IMG/VR virus record: IMGVR_UViG_3300006793_000018
Location: 1 to 64,000 of that record
From: a virus
DNA length: 64,000 nucleotides
Direction: 5' to 3' (one strand)
Shown: piece after piece, positions 25,434 through 33,579 of the stretch
Position numbering within the stretch: the first letter of the stretch is position 1
How the letters are laid out: the number at the start of each line of letters is the position of its first letter
Position numbers and translations under genes: made by a program
Notes under the pieces: model-generated
What the model saw: only the letters and a program-made list of their open reading frames with translations
What the model was told of the DNA's origin: nothing
The model's database searches: none

Positions 25434-28400
25434 ATGACCTCCCATGTTGATCGGCTACGAACCGACGCAATCATTGCGATTCATCGTGGCGTTGATTTCG
25501 ATTTTGATCCGTTCCTAAAGGCAATAAAGGATACGGATTTGGTCAAGGAAGATATGGCGACAATGCTTGCTATGGGAATGCCCAAGCCCGAATTCCGCAT
25601 GAATGATCTTTCATCTGCAATGCCTGTATCGTCAATGAAAATTCCCAAGTATTCGGATTTTATGGCAGGTCACACCAAGATCACAAATGATCCTGTGAGG
25701 GATTGGATGTCTTCGGCGGCGGATAACCGATACGGAGAACACCATCCCTTTGGAGAGAAATCAAACAGTTGTCCACTGTTGCATGGTTCAGTTCACGGCG
25801 ATCCTGCGTATGCAGATCACATTGCTCACGCAATGCCTAAATTGCAAGATATTGCGGAAAGAGAACGTGTTCTTGACTACGATAAATCATTTTACGGTGA
25901 TGCTAAGGAAACAATGTACGACCTTCACAAAAGAGATCGGAATCGGTATTCTCATGTTAGCGATGAGGATTATGAGCAAGGCAAAAAAAACGAGTGGAAG
26001 AGTGAATTAGGTTTTGCTCCTTTCTTGTTTGGCCTTGAGTATAACACGCATGAGCAACGAAAATCATTTTTTGATTTATTGGAGTCAATGAACGGAACAG
26101 AACCAGGATCTCCCGATTTTCGTTTCTTTCAAAACAAAATGCAAGAGAAAGCAGGTTTGTCTTGGGGTCGAGCATTAAGGAATTGGAGAGAACGATTTAC
26201 GCCCCTCCTTGGGTGGTGGTTGCGACCAAGTGATCGGCATGGTCCGGTTAGCCCTCTTGGACTTGGACCTGGCATGATGGCAAAGTCGAATAATGCAGAC
26301 GCTCATGTGATGAGTCCTTGGGTTCACGAAGGCGATAACATCGTTGAATCAACAAACCATCATTGGTGGGATCTCTATACGCCATGGGGTGGGGTTGGAA
26401 GAAGCGTTGAATCTCTGCGACAAATGTTTGAACAATCTTATCCAAAGTGGTTTGGTCAAGGGTGGATTTCCGATATGCTCATCAACGAGAATGCCTCTGC
26501 ATTCATGCAATATGAGCATGACGGAGGAAGTCACTTTCCAAACGCAGTAAATCAGCCAATAGGGGATCCTAATCACCCCTCCCGATCATCAATCAAATCA
26601 TCTTTGAATAGTGGAAACTTGTTTGAACAGCGCAGATCAAACTGGAGCCATGGTTCAAACTTGCATTTCTTGCACCCAAGTGAAGTTGAAGGGCAAGGAG
26701 GACGGATGATTGTTCCGAGCGACAATCTCATGCTAAGTCGATTGGGAAGATCTTTGGCGAGTCAAGCCGATATGGGTTCTCCTCGAATTGGAATGTTTAG
26801 GGAAGAACATCCATCGTCATCAAAGGCTTATTGGGACTCTCACAATGCTTTGTACGCAGCAAATGATATGCATTTGGGGCAAGCAATGTCTAACATGGCT
26901 ATGCAAGTTATGAAGCAATTTGGACAGCAAGCGATAAATCCTGATGATCCTACAAATCCTGAGCAAGCCATGATCGCAAGAGGAAATCTCCAACAAGTCG
27001 CAAGTGCCGCAGATTTTGCTTTGAAAAAGATGCCAATGGGCGAAACATATCGTGCTTTGGCACCTGGTTATGATCAAATGGGCAACATGAACATGACAGT
27101 CAAACCTATGGGTCCAGTCCATCCGATGTCACATGCTACATCACCTCCCGTTTATAACACTGGAAACACACACCTTTGGGGCCACGAAATGCCAGCAACA
27201 CTTACTTGGAAGCATGATCCAAAACAAGAGGCGATTGTTTTTGGGATGACGGAAGAACCATTCCAAATTATGCAGAGAACTGCTCATGAAAATCACGTTA
27301 AGGCAGTATTGCCTGAGTTGCTCAAACTACCTGTTGGTGCAAAGCAAAGAGACATTCAAGCATTAAGTTCTCTTGATGGACGGGGGCTTTCTCCTTTGGC
27401 AACAGGAGATATTCACAAATCGGAAGATTACAAAGCAACAGGCGTATTCAAAACTAAGATCATACCTGCTTTCACCGTACAATCTTTGGATGAAATCGAC
27501 AAATTGAAAGGTTTTTCGGGAGATTGGATCGTACAAAAAATGCCTTTGGGCGAGCGTATGTTCATCCAAAAGAAAGGAAATCACATAAAAGGCGGAAAAT
27601 TGCCAAGCGAGGTAAAGAAGGATCTTCGGCAAATAACTGGAGATTTCACATTCGATTCTTACTTTGAAGACAATAAGTTGCATGTTCTTGATCTGTTGGT
27701 TCACAAGGGAACTGACATGCACATGGAGCCACTCGAAGACCGAATCAATGCGTTGAGGACTTTGTACGACTCAACAGATAATGTTCACTTCCCAATGCCA
27801 AGGAATTGTGTATCCACCGATAAAGATGGCTTGGCTAAGGCAATAAGCCCGTGGGATGGAGGGGAACTGTTGCTTCGGGATTCAACATCGACTTTCATGA
27901 AAGAGAAAGAGGTACATCCAAAATGGGTTCGCTATGCTAAGGACAGCATTGCAAAGTCATTTTATCCGCCGATGCCCGAAATTATAGCGTATCCAGATCA
28001 GATCAAATTGGTTTATCCCTCAATACTCGATCCAGTTGTGATCAAAGGAACGTTTCAAAATTCTGTTTTCACAGTTGATAGCATTGAGGGGAATGAGGCA
28101 TTATTTGCAAAGTCCGAAAGAGATGCTCCAATTTGGGGTCCAGTTGCTATTGCCTTGCTCAAGGAAGGTGCTGCTGCTGCTGCATCGGGCGGCGGTGGTA
28201 CAGTGACATCAACTGATTCTGGTACATTTAATCCAATTCATTCATCACAAAAAAGACGCCCTCGTAAATTGAAGATAGCCAAGAAATCTATTCTTCGTGC
28301 GCCAGCAATCGAAGGAGTTGGAGAGCAAGGCGACAATGTTGCAAGCAGGATGGGAAGTGTGAGGAGAGCGATCACCAGTGATAACAAAGCAAAGACAACT

Positions 28401-28859
28401 GAGAAGTTGTTGTCCATGGTGAAGGGGTTGAATAAAAAAATGCTTGAGATGTTCGCAGGTGAATACGGCATTGAACGAACGGATGATGGAGAAAAGTGGA
28501 CTGTTAATCAAGCGATTGACGATGACATCATCGAACGAATGTTTCCTCGAATGAATCGAATTTCACCAGATGGTGGCGCATGGGCGGGTATGCAAGCCGA
28601 TATTACTGCCCCAACGGGTCCAACTGAACTTTTGGACGATAGTGCTGTCACTTTTTATGATCCTAAACAAGAGGAAGAACCCGTTGAACAAGATCCGGTT
28701 TTTCATCTCAAAGTGAAGAACGGAGATGATCAATCCACAAGCCTTGACGTGGCTGAGGGTAAGGCTACATTGCGTATGCCAAGAAAAACAGAAACAGAAC
28801 TGCAAGAAGAACAAGAAGTGCAGCCCAGTGATCGTTCCGAGACAGATGATTCATACTGA
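25434..28859 (+). CDS. Giant head-module protein with degenerate DNA-ligase-like domain
   Basis: The 1141-residue protein lies between portal and protease genes. Residues about 690-840 read like the nucleotidyltransferase core of ATP-dependent DNA ligase. They have WIVQKMPLGERMFIQKKG in the place of motif I (K-x-D-G-x-R), KLHVLDLLVHKGTDMHMEPL followed by EDR for motif III, GLAKAISPWDGGELLLRD for motif IV, and HPKWVRYA near motif V. In motif I the lysine is one position off and Asp is Leu, so ligase activity is unlikely. Residues 1-690 are unrecognised, His- and Trp-rich. The C-terminal 300 residues are disordered, with a Gly/Ala stretch. It may be a structural or DNA-contacting head protein; the domain call is by eye. 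Confidence 0.55.
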   Translation: MTSHVDRLRTDAIIAIHRGVDFDFDPFLKAIKDTDLVKEDMATMLAMGMPKPEFRMNDLSSAMPVSSMKIPKYSDFMAGHTKITNDPVRDWMSSAADNRYGEHHPFGEKSNSCPLLHGSVHGDPAYADHIAHAMPKLQDIAERERVLDYDKSFYGDAKETMYDLHKRDRNRYSHVSDEDYEQGKKNEWKSELGFAPFLFGLEYNTHEQRKSFFDLLESMNGTEPGSPDFRFFQNKMQEKAGLSWGRALRNWRERFTPLLGWWLRPSDRHGPVSPLGLGPGMMAKSNNADAHVMSPWVHEGDNIVESTNHHWWDLYTPWGGVGRSVESLRQMFEQSYPKWFGQGWISDMLINENASAFMQYEHDGGSHFPNAVNQPIGDPNHPSRSSIKSSLNSGNLFEQRRSNWSHGSNLHFLHPSEVEGQGGRMIVPSDNLMLSRLGRSLASQADMGSPRIGMFREEHPSSSKAYWDSHNALYAANDMHLGQAMSNMAMQVMKQFGQQAINPDDPTNPEQAMIARGNLQQVASAADFALKKMPMGETYRALAPGYDQMGNMNMTVKPMGPVHPMSHATSPPVYNTGNTHLWGHEMPATLTWKHDPKQEAIVFGMTEEPFQIMQRTAHENHVKAVLPELLKLPVGAKQRDIQALSSLDGRGLSPLATGDIHKSEDYKATGVFKTKIIPAFTVQSLDEIDKLKGFSGDWIVQKMPLGERMFIQKKGNHIKGGKLPSEVKKDLRQITGDFTFDSYFEDNKLHVLDLLVHKGTDMHMEPLEDRINALRTLYDSTDNVHFPMPRNCVSTDKDGLAKAISPWDGGELLLRDSTSTFMKEKEVHPKWVRYAKDSIAKSFYPPMPEIIAYPDQIKLVYPSILDPVVIKGTFQNSVFTVDSIEGNEALFAKSERDAPIWGPVAIALLKEGAAAAASGGGGTVTSTDSGTFNPIHSSQKRRPRKLKIAKKSILRAPAIEGVGEQGDNVASRMGSVRRAITSDNKAKTTEKLLSMVKGLNKKMLEMFAGEYGIERTDDGEKWTVNQAIDDDIIERMFPRMNRISPDGGAWAGMQADITAPTGPTELLDDSAVTFYDPKQEEEPVEQDPVFHLKVKNGDDQSTSLDVAEGKATLRMPRKTETELQEEQEVQPSDRSETDDSY

Positions 28860-28885
28860 TTGTTCTCTTTTCGTTTTGAAAGCAT

Positions 28886-28894
28886 TCATATACC
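28886..28894 (+). promoter_or_regulatory. Candidate TATA box for the capsid genes
   Basis: The 58-base gap before the protease gene contains TCATATACC about 26-28 bases upstream of ATG 28918, the usual archaeal TATA-to-start distance for a leaderless transcript. It is one of few real gaps in the late region and precedes the genes needed in highest copy. Confidence 0.4.
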
Positions 28895-28917
28895 ATTGCT
28901 TGATTTAGGATAGGTTG

Positions 28918-30303
28918 ATGACGGCAGCAAACCTCTCAGTATCCTCCGCAACATGGTCTGCGGATGGCTCTGATTTTTTGCTAAAATCTGCTGCATCAAA
29001 CGGCGATCTATTCGTCGCAGGATATGCATCGGTCGATATGGTCGATAAGCAGGGAGATCGTATCCCAGTCCCTGCGCTAAAGAAGGCATTCAATCAATTC
29101 ATGGGCAACAAGGCATTCCGCAATGTCCAGTTGGCACACTCTGGCATCCAAGTTGGAGAAGTTGTTTCCGATTACAAAGATACAGAAGGCCGACTTTGGA
29201 AATCCGAAGTCGATGATCATGGATTGTTCGTTGTTTGCAAGATCCGCAACGACATTCAAAAGGCACGTGAAGTGCAGAAGCAAATCCGCAATGGAGAACT
29301 ACGGGCGTTCTCAATTGGCGGTCAGGCACTATTTCGTGTGTCGAAAACAACCCCCGAACTCGGTACTCATCGTGAGATTACCGACCTTGAACTCCATGAG
29401 ATCACACTCTGCAAGAAGGGAATCAACCCTGAAGCAGCGTACACGATCCTAAAAATGGACGGAGATGACAACATGAGCAATACAGAAGTGTTAAACGAAA
29501 TTAAGGCAGGACTTTCCGAAGTTCTCAAAGAATTGAATGAAGGAAAGTCGGATGCAAAGACTGACGACAAATACATGAAAAATGTCGATTGTGACGATGA
29601 GGGCAACCCTATCGGACAAAAAGGCGATGACAAGATGAAGAAAGCCCAACAGGACGACGCTCTTGCATACATCGATACCCTCGAAAAGTTCGCTCACCAA
29701 TCTGGTGTTGATCTCGACGGACTCCGTGATCACTTTGGTTTGGAGAAGGCTTACCTTCCAGAACAAGGATCTGGCGGATACTCTCACCGAGGACAAGGCG
29801 ATGAAGTTGGATCTGGCGAAGATGCAACCGAACCATCGTACCCATCTCTCCCAAGTCCTGGCGGCAACCAATATGTGATCAAGGGGCCAAGTGTTCCTAA
29901 CATGAACATGGGCGCACCATCGGGCAACCAAAACGTCATCAAGTCCCTCACCCCAGAAACTCTGGAAAAGGGATACCGAACCTACGCTGCCCTTCGTGAC
30001 GAAGAAGCCGTGAAGGGTCTTGTCGAAAAGGAATGGCAGGAACGCTACAACGCAGAAACCGCACAGGCTCTCGAAGTTCGCAAAGCCAACGATGTCGGCG
30101 CACAAATCCACGCTCTCCGTGAAGAGATCTCGATGCTCAAGTCAGAGAATGTCGATCTCCAAAAGAGCGCAACCCCTGTGCCATCCGCACCAACCACTTC
30201 CATCCGAGTACCAACCCACGATGAATTTTCCCAAATGGGATCTGACCTCGAAGGCTGGCGAGCCGCAGAAGCACTTGCTATGCGAGCATTGCGAGGGGAA
30301 TAA
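28918..30303 (+). CDS. HK97-type prohead protease fused to scaffold
   Basis: The 461-residue protein starts at ATG 28918. Residues about 30-175 are a prohead protease (S78/U35-like): GYASVDMVDKQGDRIP, catalytic His74 in VQLAHSG, catalytic Ser122 in LRAFSIGG, and ELHEITLCKKGINPEA with a probable third acidic residue E151. The rest is an acidic, disordered and coiled-coil scaffold-like region (helix NDVGAQIHALREEISMLKSE near 385-405). Hydrophobic-x-K followed by a small residue occurs near the N-terminus (FLLK/SAAS), right after the protease domain (TILK/MDGD) and in the scaffold (VIK/GPS, VIK/SLT, LQK/SAT). These could be self-cleavage sites. Codons here are richer in C-ending forms than in upstream genes. 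Confidence 0.85.
   Translation: MTAANLSVSSATWSADGSDFLLKSAASNGDLFVAGYASVDMVDKQGDRIPVPALKKAFNQFMGNKAFRNVQLAHSGIQVGEVVSDYKDTEGRLWKSEVDDHGLFVVCKIRNDIQKAREVQKQIRNGELRAFSIGGQALFRVSKTTPELGTHREITDLELHEITLCKKGINPEAAYTILKMDGDDNMSNTEVLNEIKAGLSEVLKELNEGKSDAKTDDKYMKNVDCDDEGNPIGQKGDDKMKKAQQDDALAYIDTLEKFAHQSGVDLDGLRDHFGLEKAYLPEQGSGGYSHRGQGDEVGSGEDATEPSYPSLPSPGGNQYVIKGPSVPNMNMGAPSGNQNVIKSLTPETLEKGYRTYAALRDEEAVKGLVEKEWQERYNAETAQALEVRKANDVGAQIHALREEISMLKSENVDLQKSATPVPSAPTTSIRVPTHDEFSQMGSDLEGWRAAEALAMRALRGE
29461..30303 (+). promoter_or_regulatory. Internal in-frame ribosome-binding site and start for a separate scaffold
   Basis: Within the protease-scaffold gene, GGAGATG at 29461-29467 lies about 5 bases before an in-frame ATG at 29473. 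Starting there gives a 276-residue product (MSNTEVLNEIKAGLSEVL) that begins exactly where the protease domain ends. Nested scaffold starts of this kind are known in lambda (Nu3 within C). The site is seen; its use is inferred. Confidence 0.5.
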
Positions 30304-30324
30304 TCAAAACAGGAGAGATGAAGA

Positions 30325-31479
30325 ATGACGCAAGGATACATCCGAACAATCGAAGACATGGAACGCCTTTACTACGGTGCTGGCGCAGGATCGAACGCAT
30401 GGGCATACAGTGGAACTGACCTACTCAAGGCAGACTCACCTTTGATGTCCTCAACCGCTGGAACTTACAACGCCATCTTTGGCCGTAAGGTTTGGTCGCA
30501 ACTCAACCAAGAATTCAACGCTTTCTCAATTCTTCCTAAGAAGCCTTGGGAAAAGAGTGGATGGCGTGTCGTGACCGGCAAGCCTGACGAAGCCAGTGGA
30601 CTTCCTGAAAACGGAACCCTCCCTGACTCCACCAAGCCAACCTTCCACGAAGTCAGCACCAAGCCAAAGACCATTGCAAGCAAGTTCGACTTGAGCGAAA
30701 CCGCAATGTTCCTTGCAGACAAGGACGATGGACTTGGCGATGCACGTGCTGTGATCAAGATGGAAATGTCGAAGTCTCACGCTGAGTCGATCAACAAGAT
30801 GCTCCTTCGAGATGTCAACGTCGTCGCTGGAAACAACTTTGAATCCATTGACCGTGCAATCTCCTCCTCCTTCGTTGAGAAGTCTGGAATGTCCGACATC
30901 AGTTCCGCAGCAGTTCACAACCAATACAGTCTCACCCGTGACTCCTCTGGTGCTACTTCCCGTGAATGGTACGACGCCAACGTCGATGCTGGTGCAAACG
31001 GTGCTTCCAACGAACGCCCTCTCACCCTCAACATCTTGGATGGAATGTTCCGAGCAGTTTGGGAACGGGGAGGTCAGCCAAAGGTTATCCTCACTGGATA
31101 CGACACTGTTGAGAAGATCCAACAACTCCTTCAACCACAACAACGGTTCACTGAGATGAAGCGCGTCACGCCTTCCGTCAACGGTGTTCAAGGTGTTCCT
31201 GGTATGGATGCTGGATTCGTCGTTGCAACATACAACGGCGTCCCGATCATTCCTTCCAAGGATGTTCAAGATGATGGTCTTTCTCGACTATACTTCATCG
31301 ACACTGACTACACCTACTTCTGCACGGCTAAACCAACTCTTTACCACGAATCTGGTATCGAAACTGGCGATCCATTCGGTATCAACCGTCTTGGACAAGT
31401 CGGCCTATTCCACACAATGGGCGAACTCTGGCAACTCTTCTATGGCGCACACGGCAAGATCCGAGATCTTAGTGCCTGA
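30325..31479 (+). CDS. Major capsid protein, HK97 fold
   Basis: The 384-residue protein has AGGAGAG 8 bases before ATG. Position after the protease-scaffold, size and pattern (KPKTIASKFDLSETAMFLAD long-loop/spine region; GYDTVEKIQQLL and PIIPSKDV typical of the A-domain) support an HK97-fold capsid protein. It forms the hexamers and pentamers of the head. A hydrophobic-x-K site (TDLLK/ADSPL, K35) could be where the N-terminus is trimmed. Codon choice is strikingly biased to C-ending codons (AAC, TTC, ACC, GTC), as expected for the most abundant viral protein. Confidence 0.88.
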   Translation: MTQGYIRTIEDMERLYYGAGAGSNAWAYSGTDLLKADSPLMSSTAGTYNAIFGRKVWSQLNQEFNAFSILPKKPWEKSGWRVVTGKPDEASGLPENGTLPDSTKPTFHEVSTKPKTIASKFDLSETAMFLADKDDGLGDARAVIKMEMSKSHAESINKMLLRDVNVVAGNNFESIDRAISSSFVEKSGMSDISSAAVHNQYSLTRDSSGATSREWYDANVDAGANGASNERPLTLNILDGMFRAVWERGGQPKVILTGYDTVEKIQQLLQPQQRFTEMKRVTPSVNGVQGVPGMDAGFVVATYNGVPIIPSKDVQDDGLSRLYFIDTDYTYFCTAKPTLYHESGIETGDPFGINRLGQVGLFHTMGELWQLFYGAHGKIRDLSA

Positions 31480-31506
31480 AGACAAAAAACATGGAGATGA
31501 TGAAAC

Positions 31507-31896
31507 ATGGCAAACACAAACCTAACAAGCGGAACAATTGTCGCTGATGTCCCAATGTGGGCTGGCGTACTCGAAGAAAGCAACACCGACTGGCTACAAG
31601 AGCCAATCGGTACGAACACGGCTGCTGGCGCAGTTCAAATGATGATCATTGATTTGGTCGTCACAAGCAACGCCGCAACCGTCTTCGATCTTGCTGATGT
31701 CGCAACTGGCACTCGACTGGATTTCCAGGGCGACACCGCCCACGGAGCAGCCGTTATTGCTGTCCTTGGCATTGAGAACCGAACTGGTGGACACGAAGAC
31801 ATGACCTTGGTACGTGGAGAAGGAGCGCAAGTTCTCTTCACCGCACCATCTGGCGTTTCAGGCGACACAGTTCGATTGACCATCATGTACCGTTGA
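31507..31896 (+). CDS. Probable capsid decoration or minor head protein
   Basis: The 129-residue beta-rich protein follows the capsid gene directly and shares its C-rich codon bias, which suggests high expression. It has no Cys and no recognised motif (strands such as VQMMIIDLVVTSNAATVFDL). Decoration proteins commonly occupy this position, but homology is not visible. Confidence 0.6.
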   Translation: MANTNLTSGTIVADVPMWAGVLEESNTDWLQEPIGTNTAAGAVQMMIIDLVVTSNAATVFDLADVATGTRLDFQGDTAHGAAVIAVLGIENRTGGHEDMTLVRGEGAQVLFTAPSGVSGDTVRLTIMYR

Positions 31897-31906
31897 GGTG
31901 ATCCCT

Positions 31907-32275
31907 TTGGGATACACAATCACATATGTCGGCGCAAAAGCGTACATTGAATTTGACGTCAACGGAACAAGTTATGGTTTCGCACGTGGCGATCCCAAAA
32001 CAAACATTCCAGACTCATGGATCGAAGAACGAATTCTCGGCGGCATTGACAACGGATCAACTTCTTGGAAAGTTGTCAGCGATGTTGCTGAGAAAAAGAC
32101 TGAGGCCATGAAAGAAGTTGTTGAGGCTACCGTCGAACCCGTTGAGGAAGCAGCACTTGCTCCCGAAGATCTTTCGACATTATCCCGTGCCAAATTGATG
32201 GCTTTGTGCAAGGAACGAGGCATTGATGTCTCTAACCGCGACAAGAAAGCCGATCTGCTTGAAAAGTTGGCATGA
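31907..32275 (+). CDS. Head protein with C-terminal SAP/HeH-like domain
   Basis: I choose TTG 31907 because GAGGTGAT lies 5 bases upstream; GTG 31898 is the alternative. The 122-residue protein has a beta-rich N-terminal half (YTITYVGAKAYIEFDVNG), an acidic Glu/Val linker and a C-terminal helix-extended loop-helix (LSRAKLMALCKERGIDVS, then KADLLEKL) matching SAP/HeH folds, which often bind DNA. A similar C-terminus is found in the protein at 38085. It may be a head-completion protein. Confidence 0.6.
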   Translation: MGYTITYVGAKAYIEFDVNGTSYGFARGDPKTNIPDSWIEERILGGIDNGSTSWKVVSDVAEKKTEAMKEVVEATVEPVEEAALAPEDLSTLSRAKLMALCKERGIDVSNRDKKADLLEKLA

Positions 32276-32284
32276 GGGATCTAA

Positions 32285-32812
32285 ATGGCAAACAACAGGC
32301 AATCCATTACAGATGGCGAGAATTATCTTTCTCGAAGCCGTGTCAATCGCCACGTGATCACCCTAACGGGGGAATCCCCAAATCAATTAGTGCCTCTTAA
32401 TGGTAAAGTGTCTAAGGTCGTTGTTGATGCATCGGATGCATCGTTGGATGTTGGATCTGGAAACACTGGTGAACTCAAATTTCTTATGGACATCGAAGAC
32501 GGATCGGCAACCGAGATTCCTTACTTTGACACGATTGGAAAACTGAACTACACTGGCGCAGGATCAGGGCAAGTTGCTTTACTCGAAGTCACACCTGGTT
32601 CAAACAAAGGAACAGCCTCAGCCAAGAATTCTTTGCATTTCTCAGTCACAACAACTACGGCAGCAGAATCGGGTGGTGTTGCGATCAACGAACCCGCCGC
32701 ATGGAATGGCTTGGTTTGTGGGCAAGTGAGAGTTTTTGCAGATGTTGACCCAGGTAGCGGAACCGTTCTTGCTCCAGCATCAGTCATTAGAGTCATTATC
32801 TTTATGGAATAA
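32285..32812 (+). CDS. Hypothetical beta-rich structural protein
   Basis: The 175-residue protein is Ser/Gly/Thr/Val-rich with alternating hydrophobic strands (VSKVVVDASDASLDVGSG, PASVIRVIIFME) and no enzyme motif. It follows the SAP-domain protein by 9 bases. It resembles the next protein (32862) in composition and in ending with a hydrophobic strand R-V-I-I or R-V-M-I, so both may be capsid decoration or head-fibre paralogues. Confidence 0.6.
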   Translation: MANNRQSITDGENYLSRSRVNRHVITLTGESPNQLVPLNGKVSKVVVDASDASLDVGSGNTGELKFLMDIEDGSATEIPYFDTIGKLNYTGAGSGQVALLEVTPGSNKGTASAKNSLHFSVTTTTAAESGGVAINEPAAWNGLVCGQVRVFADVDPGSGTVLAPASVIRVIIFME

Positions 32813-32830
32813 GCATCTTTTATGAAAAGA

Positions 32831-32839
32831 GATATAAAC
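32831..32839 (+). promoter_or_regulatory. Candidate TATA box
   Basis: GATATAAAC is centred about 27 bases upstream of ATG 32862 in a 49-base gap. A Shine-Dalgarno-like TGAGG is also present before the same ATG, so both internal transcription and read-through translation are possible. Assigned by position only. Confidence 0.35.
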
Positions 32840-32861
32840 AAAAGAACACTGAGGAATATAC

Positions 32862-33233
32862 ATGGCAGTTGAAGTTGAACAGCAAGGAAGAACAAACGTA
32901 GCAGGAAACAGACTGACTGTTTCTTTGAAAGTAGCAGATGACGATACCGCTTACATTGCTGGAGGCATTGCTTTCGATGCAAATGAGTATGTTGGAAATC
33001 CAGATATGGTTCATATCGAATCGGCTGCTATCGGCGTTATGTTCACCTATGATCGAGCAAACAAGAAGATCAAGGCATTCGTTGAACGAGATGATGCAAA
33101 CGCCCACGGTGTCCCTGATAGCGGTTCTGCACCAATGCCACTAACAGAGGCAATAGGAATGGATCTTTCAGGAGATATTGCCGCTGGAACAGGCATTATC
33201 CTACGAGTCATGATCACTGGCACACGTGCATGA
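32862..33233 (+). CDS. Hypothetical beta-rich structural protein
   Basis: The 123-residue protein follows TGAGGAAT and has strands such as NRLTVSLKVADDD and GIILRVMITGTRA. No motif is recognised. Similar composition and C-terminal strand to the preceding protein suggest a duplicated decoration or head-surface protein. Confidence 0.6.
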   Translation: MAVEVEQQGRTNVAGNRLTVSLKVADDDTAYIAGGIAFDANEYVGNPDMVHIESAAIGVMFTYDRANKKIKAFVERDDANAHGVPDSGSAPMPLTEAIGMDLSGDIAAGTGIILRVMITGTRA

Positions 33234-33247
33234 GGGGGTGAAACCCC

Positions 33248-33562
33248 TTGGCTCGAATGAAGACAGGCCATATTGATCTTGAAACCTCAATTGAGATCAA
33301 CAAGCGAAGGCAATCTCGCATGTTGGAACTCATGACGAATGCTGGATCAATAGCAGAAGATCAATCTCCATTCAGCCATGAGAACATGGCAAACGCCCAA
33401 AAAAAATTCATCAAGGTCGATAACAAGCGTCGATCCGACATCCAAAACATTGGATCTGGGACCAGATGCACCGCATGTGGTTTGCTTCATTTTTGCTGGA
33501 CGCCTGAATGTGCGGTTTGTGGCGAGGCGATGCATTTCAATATGGGGAGCCACCACAGTTGA
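33248..33562 (+). CDS. Small zinc-ribbon protein
   Basis: A GAGGGGGTGA sequence immediately upstream supports the TTG start at 33248 (104 residues); ATG 33257 is the alternative. The N-terminal half is helical and charged. The C-terminal half is a zinc ribbon (RCTACGLLHFCWTPECAVCGEAM, key residues C-x2-C ... C-x2-C). It lies among head-neck genes. Function unknown. Confidence 0.65.
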   Translation: MARMKTGHIDLETSIEINKRRQSRMLELMTNAGSIAEDQSPFSHENMANAQKKFIKVDNKRRSDIQNIGSGTRCTACGLLHFCWTPECAVCGEAMHFNMGSHHS

Positions 33563-33579
33563 ATGCGGAGCGGAATTGA

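Noticed and set aside
29491-30111. 206-codon antisense frame over the protease-scaffold gene
   Set aside because: The sense frame has clear protease motifs and an internal start; the antisense product is Val/Phe/Ser-rich noise.
30526-31269. 247-codon open frame antisense to the major capsid gene
   Set aside because: It mirrors the codon bias of the capsid gene, has no ribosome-binding site, and its protein has no coherent pattern; a shadow frame.
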